A stretch of DNA of 64,000 nucleotides from CBDFHF01 sp965247565 (GCA_965247565.1 CBDFHF010000003.1:1612001-1676000), one strand, 5' to 3'. Positions 1 to 7,652 are shown, counted from the stretch's first letter. Notes: generated from the sequence alone by a model not told the origin. Numbers and translations are program-made.

Positions 1-567
1 GGTATAGCGATTCCACTATGCTCGTGGTTTGTTTTCAAAAATGAGTTTATTAGCCTCACTTACCTGGCTGGGCCTGCCGCGTTGGCAATGGTAATGTTCT
101 CTTTAAGTGCATTTAGTCAGAAACGTAGCTTTATTCATGTTTGGAATGCTGTCGCGTTAAGTGCTTTGTTGGCTGCTGTGGCGGTGTGGCTTTTACACCC
201 GGATGCCTGGTCAGATATTGTGTTGTTTACTACCGGTATCATTCCATCATGGTTACTCGGCATTCTGGTGTTATGGAAATTGCCGAAAAAGCGCAGTTTC
301 AAGAAACTACCTTTCGCCTACCGTGCCATGGCGGAAACCCATCCTCGATGGTCGCTATTATTGTTTATTAGTTTTCTTGGACTGGTCGGTTTTCCGATTA
401 CACCGGCATTTATTGGTGAAGATTTGCTGCTCTATCATTCCAGTAGTCAGTATTCCTGGATTGGCGCTCTCATTGCCATTTGTTTTGTCATAAACGGTAT
501 TGCCGCCGCGCGAGTATTTTTAAGGATATGTATGGGCAGACCCCTGGAAGTTGCAAGCTTGGATTAG
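1..567 (+). CDS. Proton-conducting membrane transporter (NuoL/MrpD-like), C-terminal part
   Basis: The frame is open from base 1, so the gene starts upstream of the window; an internal ATG at 82 is not the true start. The 188 visible residues form several hydrophobic helices. The segment GFPITPAFIGEDLLL resembles the late helices of complex I antiporter-like subunits (NuoL/NuoM/MrpD, PF00361), which move protons or cations across the inner membrane. It could belong to a NuoL-like subunit of a bicarbonate-uptake (Dab) complex or of a hydrogenase-type complex; the partner genes lie outside the window. The family call is inferred from a short C-terminal piece. Confidence 0.55.
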   Translation, partial: GIAIPLCSWFVFKNEFISLTYLAGPAALAMVMFSLSAFSQKRSFIHVWNAVALSALLAAVAVWLLHPDAWSDIVLFTTGIIPSWLLGILVLWKLPKKRSFKKLPFAYRAMAETHPRWSLLLFISFLGLVGFPITPAFIGEDLLLYHSSSQYSWIGALIAICFVINGIAAARVFLRICMGRPLEVASLD

Positions 568-634
568 TGATTCGAGTTCTTACCCAAAAGGATTATCGCT
601 GAAACTTTATATATACTTTAAAAGGGAAATGCGT

Positions 635-1354
635 ATGCTTAAAAAAGAAATAAAAATAATTGCCGGAGCCCTCGTATGGCTAAGTTCTGTTTTAGTAATG
701 CCTGATGCGATAGCAGCTGATGATTTGTTGCAGGATGCTGGCAGTTGGCTGCAAATCATTGGTGAAGGTAGTTTGAAAGTAATTAATCCTAACCTTGAAA
801 AAGGTCGGATCTGGTTGGAAGGGCAATCTCGTTTTGATGACAACTGCAATCATTGGTATCAAGGCATGGTGCGCGCCGCCGTGGGATATTCGCTTAGCGA
901 TCGCGCAACGATCTGGGCGGGTTACACTTGGTTGCCCACGCAAAATATCGGTAAGCCTTATACCGCCCAGCAGGATGTATGGCCGGCATTCCGTTATGTG
1001 TTGCCTACCAGCTTAGGTACATTCAGTTTTCGAACCATGATAGAAAGTAACTTTATCAAGGGTGATGATGTGCGCTTCCGTCCTCGGCAGATGATTCGTT
1101 TTATGCATCCGTTCGACGCCGAACCGCGGTTAAATCTGATTGCTTGGGATGAGTTTTTTATTCGTGCTAATTCGACCCAATACGGTGGAAAATCCGGCTT
1201 TGATCAAAACCGGGTTTTTGCTGGGCTGGGTTGGTCTGTTAATAAAAATGTCAGAGCTGAACTGGGTTATCTAAATCAATATCTGGATGATGCAACTCAT
1301 ACGGATAACATAATGCATCACATGATTATGGGATCATTATTTATTAATTTTTAA
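635..1354 (+). CDS. DUF2490 family secreted/outer-membrane protein
   Basis: A 239-residue protein with a signal peptide ending near AIAAD. ATG 635 is chosen over ATG 629 because AAAGGG at 621-626 then lies 8 bases upstream. The mature part is rich in alternating aromatic and polar beta-strands. It has the W...G.G.L opening, a GYTWLP strand and an H...M.G.LFINF end that fit the DUF2490 family (PF10677) of predicted outer-membrane beta-barrels of unknown function. It follows the membrane transporter fragment by 67 bases on the same strand and converges with the fap-like operon. No specific role can be assigned. Confidence 0.75.
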   Translation: MLKKEIKIIAGALVWLSSVLVMPDAIAADDLLQDAGSWLQIIGEGSLKVINPNLEKGRIWLEGQSRFDDNCNHWYQGMVRAAVGYSLSDRATIWAGYTWLPTQNIGKPYTAQQDVWPAFRYVLPTSLGTFSFRTMIESNFIKGDDVRFRPRQMIRFMHPFDAEPRLNLIAWDEFFIRANSTQYGGKSGFDQNRVFAGLGWSVNKNVRAELGYLNQYLDDATHTDNIMHHMIMGSLFINF

Positions 1355-1378
1355 GTTCTGGTCAGTGCAATACAGGTC

Positions 1379-2755
1379 CTATCGAAAAGCATCAATCCCA
1401 AAAGGAATACGCAAAGTCATTTGTACATCTGGAGCATCGCGGGTTGCGCCGATGGCAACGGCTAAGTTTGCACTGGTTTTTGGGGTGAAAGCGTAGTTAA
1501 GACCGAAGGTGAATTGGCCGACGTCAAAGTTAGTGCCATCCAATCTTTCACCATTTTGCTCAGTTTTAAAATAAATGGTGTGAGAATACCCTAAGCTGAA
1601 TGATGCTTTTTCATTATAGGCAAGGCTAGTTCCAAAACTGAAGCCAATGGCATCGCCGGGGTCAATACTCCCACCCGTTTTAGTACGGATGTATTTTATG
1701 TTGCCCTTTTCATCTCGAATTATTTTGCCGTCTCCATCTCGCTGACGGAGAGGAATTATGCGTGTTTCAACATCTCGTTCGATGTCCCACAAGTAGCTTA
1801 CGTTTGCATAAAATACCGCCGGATCTGTAGGAAAAATGGCGGTTAGGCTTGGCTGAATAGACCAGAACCCAGTGCCGGTATTTAACTTGGTGGGTAAAAA
1901 ATAATCTGCATCGACCGGCATTTCAAAGGGGCTGGTGCCAGTATCAGTTTTCAATCGTAGATTACCGATTAAGAAAGGCCAGCCTTTTTGCCCGTTATTA
2001 ATCTGATAATGTCCTGCAACCTCTATGTCGCCAATATCCATACCATCCGCATCAAAAAACGTGTCGGTAGCGCTAGGATTGAATACATTACGAGTTTGCG
2101 AAGTGTCATCTCTGCGCATGTAGGGAACCTTGGCTTCCACTTCAAACCTGTCCGTTATCCCGTAACGACCTGTCAGTGCTACCGTCTCAGTTTCTCTTTT
2201 TACGTCCCTAATATCTGCAACTCCAATAAGGAGACCGCTTACCGTATAGCCCGCGATGGCAGTCCGTTGAGATTTGGAATAGCTATACTGCAATGAGGGT
2301 TCAACAACCACTCGACCCTTGGGAGTTAACACTCCGCCGACATCCGGAGAAACTCGCGGAATTTCCGGTGGTTTGGTATTTTTGGGCATTTCCTTGAGTC
2401 GTGGCTGAGCCGCGGCAACTTGTTGCTGAGGTTTCCCGTTTGCTGTTTGTGGTGCTTGCGCTACCGCTTGTTGCTGCTGTACGGCAGTTGATTTAGCATC
2501 TGCTGGCTTTGGAGCGGCTTGACCGGGCACTGACGGCAGTTTTTCGCCACTTAGAACATCAAGCCGAGTTTGCAGCTCTTGCAATTGGCGATTTTGCGCG
2601 TCAAGAACGCGCTGCTGAGCATCCAACTGTTTGCTTTGTTGGGCCAATAATTTTTTGAACTGCTTGATACTGGCGCTCTCTGCGGCAGGCGCATTCTGGG
2701 CAACCAGTAGGCCACTCATCAACCCAGCATAGAGAAACAGACTGTGTTTCGACAT
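1379..2755 (-). CDS. fapF: FapF-like outer-membrane amyloid exporter
   Basis: A 458-residue protein: a signal peptide (to about residue 24), a Gln-rich heptad coiled coil (about 27-75, repeated LDAQ/QL), a Pro/Ala/Gln linker (about 75-135), then a beta-barrel from about 140 that opens with GGVLTPKGRVVVEPSLQYS. This order matches FapF, the trimeric outer-membrane pore that exports Fap amyloid subunits in Pseudomonas; the barrel belongs to the MetA-pathway phenol-degradation-like transporter superfamily. It is last in the operon, as in fapABCDEF. The C-terminal residues FGIDAFR fit a barrel end. A generic barrel is possible, but its neighbours make FapF the best reading. Confidence 0.72.
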   Translation of the reverse strand: MSKHSLFLYAGLMSGLLVAQNAPAAESASIKQFKKLLAQQSKQLDAQQRVLDAQNRQLQELQTRLDVLSGEKLPSVPGQAAPKPADAKSTAVQQQQAVAQAPQTANGKPQQQVAAAQPRLKEMPKNTKPPEIPRVSPDVGGVLTPKGRVVVEPSLQYSYSKSQRTAIAGYTVSGLLIGVADIRDVKRETETVALTGRYGITDRFEVEAKVPYMRRDDTSQTRNVFNPSATDTFFDADGMDIGDIEVAGHYQINNGQKGWPFLIGNLRLKTDTGTSPFEMPVDADYFLPTKLNTGTGFWSIQPSLTAIFPTDPAVFYANVSYLWDIERDVETRIIPLRQRDGDGKIIRDEKGNIKYIRTKTGGSIDPGDAIGFSFGTSLAYNEKASFSLGYSHTIYFKTEQNGERLDGTNFDVGQFTFGLNYAFTPKTSANLAVAIGATRDAPDVQMTLRIPFGIDAFR

Positions 2756-2883
2756 GATTAAAATCCTAAGTTTTTATTGACATTGAATCGCTCACCCCTT
2801 AACTCCAAGGTCGTGGCGCGAATCTGCGCAAGCATTTCAAACAAGTGTAGCTCGCTTAAACTAAAAGCGCCATTTACATAGGT

Positions 2884-3357
2884 TTATCTCAATACTTGAA
2901 TGTCCTGGATGGCTCTTATTTCCTGAGTACTTCGCATGGCTTGCAAGAAACCACTAAGATTTCTGATACCAATATCCACTACGGTAAAGCTCTGTATGGT
3001 CTTGTTGTCGAGATTGTTCTGGAGGATTGTTTGTACTGATGAATTGATGTTTTGCAAATCGCTAGTAGAAATCCCGTTGCCATTGAAATGAATATTGTTC
3101 GCTGCGAAGGAGTTTGCTAATTGCAGAGCACCATCGATGTATACAGCTCTGCCTACGCCGACATCAAATTTGATGCCCTCCGGCGAAACAAAGCCGCCAC
3201 GCATTTTATCCAGTTCATTATTATCCAGAGCCTGAATGCCTTCAAATTCGGAGGAGTCAGGCTTCGTTAAAGCACCACTTTGTGCGGAAAACGAGTAAAA
3301 AATGCAGGAAACCATAAGTGCCGATAGAAAAGTGCGCCTTAAAAATAAATTAACCAT
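2884..3357 (-). CDS. fapE: FapE-like secreted protein with double-glycine-like motif
   Basis: The start is ATG 3357: GGAG overlapping the fapD stop lies 7 bases upstream, whereas extending to 3372 would need a TTG codon. The 157-residue product has an N-terminal signal or anchor segment (about 5-28). LDNNELDKMRGGF follows at residues 44-56, then a Ser/Asn/Gln-rich region. The position between the C39 peptidase and the exporter is that of fapE. The ELxxMRG motif resembles both the FapE N-terminus and the ELxxIxGG leader that C39 peptidases cut in bacteriocins. Its role in Fap fibres is poorly defined; cleavage after Gly55 is my inference. Confidence 0.6.
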   Translation of the reverse strand: MVNLFLRRTFLSALMVSCIFYSFSAQSGALTKPDSSEFEGIQALDNNELDKMRGGFVSPEGIKFDVGVGRAVYIDGALQLANSFAANNIHFNGNGISTSDLQNINSSVQTILQNNLDNKTIQSFTVVDIGIRNLSGFLQAMRSTQEIRAIQDIQVLR

Positions 3358-3368
3358 GACTGTACTCC

Positions 3369-4097
3369 TCAAAAGCCTCGGGTTGGGGATGCATCCGCTG
3401 CGGGCAGCATAAACAAACTAAATGCGCCTAAACTTTCACCGCTTAAAGCAACGCCAAGCGGAGATTTTTCTTTTACTTTCCAGTCAGCCTGCCTGTTAAA
3501 GCCGTCAAGGGCTGTTTGCTTTTTGTCATGAACGACAAAAACTAGTTTATTGTTCCATACCGCTTCGAAATCGGTGCGGGTTAAAGTTCGTGTTCCCGTA
3601 GCAGGATCGCCTACTAAAACATTTTCGTCATCAATTCCCTTGATCACAACAAAATGTAAGTATCCACCGTTGTTAATCAGAACGATCACGGGGATAGCCA
3701 CTCTGGCAACTTTATCGAGATTGGTTATATAGCCATCGGCGTGGTAACCGTTTGCTTGCAGATAATGCTTCATGTCCAACAGAGAAAAGCCCTCGTTTTC
3801 TATTTTTTTCTTGTCTCCCTGTTCGAACATGGCTTTGAAAACTTTTTCCTCGCTGACTGGGTCGTCATAGTGATAAGTCAGCAATGTTGCTAGCGCTGCG
3901 GAGCCACAACTAAAGTCGTGTTCCTGCCGGATTGTATTCTTAAACTTAAACTCCTTCATGCTGGTCACTTTCGCTGTGAGCAAACCGCCTCCTGCATCGA
4001 CTACTCTTAAGGTGCCTGCCTGTACGGAACAAGCCAATAGTGTTAGGAAAAAGGCACAAAGCGCTTGTTTTTTTTGCAGCATGACTGAATCGTTCAT
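3369..4097 (-). CDS. fapD: FapD-like periplasmic C39 cysteine peptidase
   Basis: A 242-residue protein with a signal peptide (AFFLTLLACSVQAG) and one C39 peptidase domain. The expected catalytic set is visible: Gln58 and Cys64 in RQEHDFSCGSAAL, His148 in GYLHFVVIKG and Asp164 in VGDPATGTR. Unlike bacteriocin exporters it has no ABC-transporter part, so it probably acts free in the periplasm. FapD of Pseudomonas has this architecture and sits in the same operon position. The substrate is unknown; the FapE-like protein downstream carries a C39-style motif. The ATG at 4097 has a weak ribosome site; ATG 4082 is an alternative. Confidence 0.8.
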   Translation of the reverse strand: MNDSVMLQKKQALCAFFLTLLACSVQAGTLRVVDAGGGLLTAKVTSMKEFKFKNTIRQEHDFSCGSAALATLLTYHYDDPVSEEKVFKAMFEQGDKKKIENEGFSLLDMKHYLQANGYHADGYITNLDKVARVAIPVIVLINNGGYLHFVVIKGIDDENVLVGDPATGTRTLTRTDFEAVWNNKLVFVVHDKKQTALDGFNRQADWKVKEKSPLGVALSGESLGAFSLFMLPAADASPTRGF

Positions 4098-4140
4098 CTT
4101 TTTTACTGGTCAGGCTTTGTATTTCTTGTAGTGCCAATCA

Positions 4141-4491
4141 TTACTGGAGCGTCACATTAACTATTGTTGAATTCTGAATAATCACGTTATTTCCGGAGTT
4201 TTGAATGACTGATGCTATGCCGCTAGCGCCGGAAAAAGCCTGATCACTCAGAATATTATTGCCATTGATAACTGAACCGCTAGCATTGATGACGTTATCC
4301 CCGAGGTTGGCCGTGCTGATAACGTCTCTTGCACCTTGGCCGCTCTGTGCCGATAAGTGGCCATCGGTTACTACAGATTGCTGTTCAAAAGACTCATCGG
4401 GTTGATCAGCCCATGTAGTCTGAGTTACGAACAAGCCCGCCAGAATCATCCCGAGGATGACAGTACGGGGGCTGTATTTAATGTGTGTCAT
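4141..4491 (-). CDS. Fap-like minor amyloid subunit or nucleator
   Basis: The start is ATG 4491, with GGAGGG 6 bases upstream, rather than ATG 4506. The 116-residue product has a signal peptide ending near TWADQ. Its Asn/Ser/Val-rich mature part ends in NNVIIQNSTIVNVTLQ. The C-terminal pattern ASG-x5-QN(S/T)GxNxxIQxS is shared with the large repeat protein upstream (4615-5778), so the two are probably related fibre components, in the manner of FapA/FapB and FapC. It lies 43 bases before the C39 peptidase gene. Whether it is chaperone-like (FapA) or nucleator-like (FapB) cannot be told. Confidence 0.6.
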   Translation of the reverse strand: MTHIKYSPRTVILGMILAGLFVTQTTWADQPDESFEQQSVVTDGHLSAQSGQGARDVISTANLGDNVINASGSVINGNNILSDQAFSGASGIASVIQNSGNNVIIQNSTIVNVTLQ

Positions 4492-4552
4492 GGTGATTCC
4501 CTCCATTCAATATTTTTATCTGAACTGCATAGTAAAGCTGGTTTTCATTCGG

Positions 4553-4582
4553 AAAAACCGGCGGGAAACAAAGTTCCCGCCG
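4553..4582 (-). terminator. Strong intrinsic terminator inside the fap-like operon
   Basis: On the minus strand a perfect 9-bp stem (CGGCGGGAA / TTCCCGCCG, 6-base loop) is followed by GTTTTTCC. It lies 33 bases after the stop of the fibre-subunit gene and before the next operon gene, so it should uncouple high-level fibre-subunit mRNA from lower-level export genes. Confidence 0.8.
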
Positions 4583-4614
4583 ATAAAACACTCTAAAAAA
4601 CCAAAATGCTAAAC

Positions 4615-5778
4615 TTAGTTAACAGTCAAGCTGGCTTGAGTTGATACGCTTTGTTGGATAAGCGCATTTTGCCCAGTGTTTTGGCTGAAGTTGATGACAC
4701 CGCTTGCGTTAGCAACCGCGCCAGCACCGTCGTTGTTTGCAGTGTAAGAGAACGCGCCAACACCACCATTAAAATTGGTGTTGTTGCCAGTTACAGTGCC
4801 AGTCAATGTGCTATCAGCAACAGCTACATGAGATTCTGCAGTACCATGGTTATTGGCTGACGCTGAGTAGTTGCCGGATGTATAGGCAGAGCTGTTATCA
4901 GTGTTGTGAGAATCAGTATAAGTAGCTGATGCGCCAGCACCGTTAGCTGCAGCGCCTGTACCAGAGAGATTTGCATAGCTGTTGTCTACTGAGGCATTAC
5001 CAACATTGGTAGCCGCACTTTGACCGTCTGCATAGCTGCCGTTGGCATTGCCAGCATTAGCTTGAGCGGAACCAGCACCACTTGCAGTACCAGTAACAGA
5101 GCGGTCTGAACTAGCAGTGCTGCCGCCATTAGCTGCTGCATCAGTCGCAGAAGCACTGCTGCGATCAGAATTGGCTGTGCTATTGTTGTTAGCTGCTGCA
5201 TCAGTTGCAGTGGCCGCGCTATGGTCGCTGTTGTCCTGAGTTACAGTCGAACCACCATTAGCGGCAATGCCTTGATCAGAAGCTTGGGCATAGCTGTTAT
5301 CGCTGTGATCACTGTGATCGCTACGATCTGAGCTGGCAGTACTGTTGTTGTTGGCAGCTGCATCAGTTGCAGTTGCAGCACTGCTGTTGGTCGCAGTTGA
5401 AGCGCCATTAGCTGCAGCACCTGCATCTTGAGCATCAGCATAGCTGTGGTCACTATGATCGCTGTTATCACTATGGTCACTGTGATCAGTTGTCGCAGTG
5501 CTGTTATTGTTAGCAGCTGCATCTGTAGCACTAACAGTGCTGTTCGCGTTGGAATACTCGCTAGCTTGCGGGCTACCAGCGCCACTGGTTTGAGTGGCTG
5601 TAGCTGTAGCAGTGGCAGTCTTGGTGATGTCACCAACGTTGCCGCCGTTTCCAGTTGAAGCGCCACCAGCAGTATAAGTGTCGTAATCATTGTTAGTTGG
5701 GTTCGCCCAAGCACTGGAAGCTGAACCTAAAGCAAGAACGATACTTGCAGCCAATATTGTTTTGTTAAATTGTTTCAT
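4615..5778 (-). CDS. Repeat-rich functional amyloid fibre subunit (FapC-like)
   Basis: A 387-residue protein with a clear Sec signal peptide (cleavage near SSAWA-NPT) and a mature part made almost wholly of Ala, Ser, Asn, Thr, Gly and Asp. ATDAAANNNSTA recurs at residues 84, 138 and 191 (spacing 53-54), with a variant at 211. Between copies lie His/Ser/Asp runs such as DHSDHSDNSDHSDHS. The C-terminus carries the ASG...QNTGQN..IQQS motif shared with the small subunit. Low-complexity secreted repeats next to C39 peptidase and FapF-like genes point to the major fibre protein. GGAG lies 9 bases before the ATG. It could instead be a non-amyloid adhesin. Confidence 0.65.
   Translation of the reverse strand: MKQFNKTILAASIVLALGSASSAWANPTNNDYDTYTAGGASTGNGGNVGDITKTATATATATQTSGAGSPQASEYSNANSTVSATDAAANNNSTATTDHSDHSDNSDHSDHSYADAQDAGAAANGASTATNSSAATATDAAANNNSTASSDRSDHSDHSDNSYAQASDQGIAANGGSTVTQDNSDHSAATATDAAANNNSTANSDRSSASATDAAANGGSTASSDRSVTGTASGAGSAQANAGNANGSYADGQSAATNVGNASVDNSYANLSGTGAAANGAGASATYTDSHNTDNSSAYTSGNYSASANNHGTAESHVAVADSTLTGTVTGNNTNFNGGVGAFSYTANNDGAGAVANASGVINFSQNTGQNALIQQSVSTQASLTVN
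5180..5535 (-). repeat. Tandem repeat of about 161 bp within the fibre gene
   Basis: Near-identical blocks reading TTGTTGTTAGCTGCTGCATC on the plus strand begin near 5183, 5344 and 5507, a spacing of 161-163 bp (53-54 codons). They encode the ATDAAANNNSTA unit. The spacers hold shorter GATCACTGTGATC-like subrepeats that encode HSD triplets. Confidence 0.75.
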
Positions 5779-6112
5779 TTTTATAACTCCATCATAAACA
5801 TAAAAAGAAGAACTTGATTCTCGGCAGATGCTATACCCGGCAAGAGTGGAACAGATGCGCTACTCGTTTTAAACTTGAGCTAACTGCACCCACGGCTTCA
5901 CTATCAATCAAATGCACCTTAAATTGCCATAGAAATTACATCAAAATGTACTGTGAATTATTACCACACTTGCGTTGATGTCATACAGGCCATGGGGATT
6001 GTGAGGTTACAAATGGCTTGCTACGGTCTAGAAATAGTTTTTGTGTTGATGTCTGATACACAACTTATGGTTGTGTTTTTGAGATAACTATCAGGGGATT
6101 TTCTGTTGCATT
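5779..6112. other. Upstream region of the fap-like operon
   Basis: No convincing gene. This AT-rich segment should hold the promoter for the minus-strand amyloid operon. Two related sequences, GTTGATGTCATAC near 5975 and GTTGATGTCTGATAC near 6044, and the inverted repeat at 6058-6076 are the only structure I see. I found no clear sigma-54 site and could not fix a sigma-70 promoter. Confidence 0.5.
6058..6076. promoter_or_regulatory. Perfect inverted repeat, candidate operator
   Basis: ACACAAC-TTATG-GTTGTGT is a perfect 7-bp inverted repeat with a 5-base centre. A further TTGTGTT half-site lies just upstream, near 6051, and a GTTGTGTT near 7350 beside the regulator gene. It lies between the amyloid operon and the winged-helix regulator gene, so it may be that regulator's binding site. 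A small terminator-like hairpin (T-run on the plus strand) is the alternative. Confidence 0.35.
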
Positions 6113-6160
6113 GAAAAATCCCCGCTTTTATGAGCCTCGAAGGAGGCTGGGGAGTTTTTT
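6113..6160 (-). terminator. Bidirectional-looking terminator after the regulator gene
   Basis: The arms CCCC...AGCCT and AGGCT.GGGG form a hairpin with an asymmetric internal loop. It is flanked by GAAAAAT on one side and GTTTTTT on the other, so both strands end in a U-run. It lies 125-170 bases past the stop of the minus-strand regulator. Confidence 0.5.
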
Positions 6161-6284
6161 AACGAATCGCTGGCGAAGGGTTACTCGTGCATTCGCACAG
6201 ATTTACGACATTTACGGCAAAATTCAGCTTAACGCTAACCGTATTATGTGGAATATTTTGGATAGATTGCTGCCGTTTCTAGCA

Positions 6285-7184
6285 TTAGGGTGTAGCAGTA
6301 GACAGAAAATCAGCACTTCTCTTTTTGATGAAATAGGCGGGGGATTTATTTAAATCTGTGGCAAATTCTGATCTTAAGTTTACCAACATTGTCGGCTGGC
6401 TATTTGAAGTATTAAGCTTATAACCAAATCCTTTGATGTTCATAATCCAGCGGGGATTATTGGGATCGGTTTCTATTTTCTTTCTCAACAAATGCATATA
6501 TTGATAAAGATCGGACTTTGTTGCCCGGTGGTTCTCAGGCCATATTCGTGTCAGGATTTCTTCGGTTGTAAATATACGGGTGTCATCCGTTGCCAGTAGT
6601 TCGATTAATTCAAATTCTTTGCGAGATAAATCGATCTGTTTCCCGTAGATTTGCACACACTTGTTACCCCGATCAATTTTGAAGCTCTCTGTTGCTAGTG
6701 CTCGGGGTTTATGTTCTTCGCGACCAAAGTTTTTGAGCTCAATATGTCTTCTTTCTGTAAATGAGCGCCTTTCCCTGTTTCTTCTTTGTTCAACAAAAAA
6801 GCCGCCGCGCCGCAGTAAAAAGTTTGTTTTAAGATATTTGTCGATCTCGCTAATATCTATGGGTTCGTTGATCACTACATCAATCGAATCTGATAGTTCG
6901 GCAGGCACCGTGTAGTTGCGGATTTTATTGACGGTGCAAATCTTAATCTCATTACATGCGGCTAGTTGCAATAAAAGATTTATTTCAATATTTTTAGCAG
7001 TGCCGTTAAATAATGTCGATGGAGTTACGATTAAATCCGGATTTAACTTTTCCACCTCACTAATACCGTCAATAGTGAAGTCCATCTCTGTCAACGCTAT
7101 ATGATTTGCATAACAATAGCCCTTAAGAGTGGCTAAAACATATAGGTCACTATCAAAAATTACAATGTCCGTTATTGCTTTCAT
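6285..7184 (-). CDS. OmpR-type winged-helix regulator with degenerate receiver domain
   Basis: 299 residues. The C-terminal half (about 165-270) is a Trans_reg_C winged helix (DLSRKEFELIELLA, then TEEILTRIWP and a basic recognition helix ending NIKGFGYKL). The N-terminal 115 residues look like a receiver fold (IVIFDSD, PDLIVTP). However, Pro55 stands where the phospho-acceptor Asp is expected, and the usual Lys before P-F/I-D is replaced in INEPIDI. It is therefore probably not controlled by ordinary phosphorylation. No kinase gene is paired with it. The position next to the fap-like operon suggests that it regulates the operon. GGAG lies 8 bases before the ATG. Confidence 0.75.
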   Translation of the reverse strand: MKAITDIVIFDSDLYVLATLKGYCYANHIALTEMDFTIDGISEVEKLNPDLIVTPSTLFNGTAKNIEINLLLQLAACNEIKICTVNKIRNYTVPAELSDSIDVVINEPIDISEIDKYLKTNFLLRRGGFFVEQRRNRERRSFTERRHIELKNFGREEHKPRALATESFKIDRGNKCVQIYGKQIDLSRKEFELIELLATDDTRIFTTEEILTRIWPENHRATKSDLYQYMHLLRKKIETDPNNPRWIMNIKGFGYKLNTSNSQPTMLVNLRSEFATDLNKSPAYFIKKRSADFLSTATP

Positions 7185-7502
7185 TTATGTACTCCAAACA
7201 ACAAACTCCCCCGCGCCGAACCAGCTTCTTTTCAAGTAGTCGTTCAGCTAAAATTCAGGTTAATCATAACCCACAATGTATTATTTATTCTATGGTAATA
7301 ATTCACACATCAAACTAACATAATTTAACCTATTGATTTTATAATAGTTTGTTGTGTTAAGGGCTGTCGAAGTTAGTGAAAGTAGCTGCAGTTCTTGAAA
7401 CTCAAAGATGTTGAAACGCGCAATATTTTAATTCCTGAATGCTCTGCTTAAGATGTTAAAGTTTAACGGAGCATTTGTTCGCATCTAACGTGGAAATAAA
7501 AT
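7185..7502. other. Divergent AT-rich intergenic region
   Basis: This region separates the minus-strand regulator from the plus-strand 49-residue peptide and two-component genes. It should contain both promoters. A TTTGTTGTGTTAAGG stretch near 7346 echoes the TTGTGTT half-sites at 6051 and 6070. No gene or RNA is evident. Confidence 0.45.
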
Positions 7503-7652
7503 ATGCGTATTGTCTGTCTTTTAGCTTTGTTAGTAATCACGGTTCTTGAAATTGGCCCGATTCCTATCTCCGGATTAGTGCTAATTTGGGTGGTGTTATT
7601 TCGGCCATCCTGGTTTTATGATCTGATACAAAATCTTTATGGAAAACAGTAG
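7503..7652 (+). CDS. Small hydrophobic membrane peptide (49 aa)
   Basis: ATG 7503 opens a 49-codon frame. The product begins with two hydrophobic stretches (IVCLLALLVITVLEIG and ISGLVLIWVVLF) joined by a PIP turn and ends in a polar tail, WFYDLIQNLYGKQ. It lies 105 bases before the histidine kinase on the same strand, so it may be co-transcribed. I recall similar peptides beside NtrBC-like pairs but recognise no named family. The amphipathic end and balanced composition make chance less likely, but the call rests on composition and position only. Confidence 0.5.
   Translation: MRIVCLLALLVITVLEIGPIPISGLVLIWVVLFRPSWFYDLIQNLYGKQ

Noticed and set aside
5180..5535. CRISPR array
   Set aside because: The 161-bp periodicity is within an open reading frame and encodes protein repeats; there are no short spacers or cas genes.
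5241..5714. Long Leu/Thr-rich frame (157 codons) overlapping the fibre gene on the same strand
   Set aside because: It is a frame-shifted reading of the repetitive GC-periodic fibre gene; it has low-complexity hydrophobic composition, with no signal peptide or ribosome site.
5779..7502. Sigma-54 promoter for the amyloid or two-component genes
   Set aside because: No TGGCAC-N5-TTGC match with correct spacing was seen on either strand.
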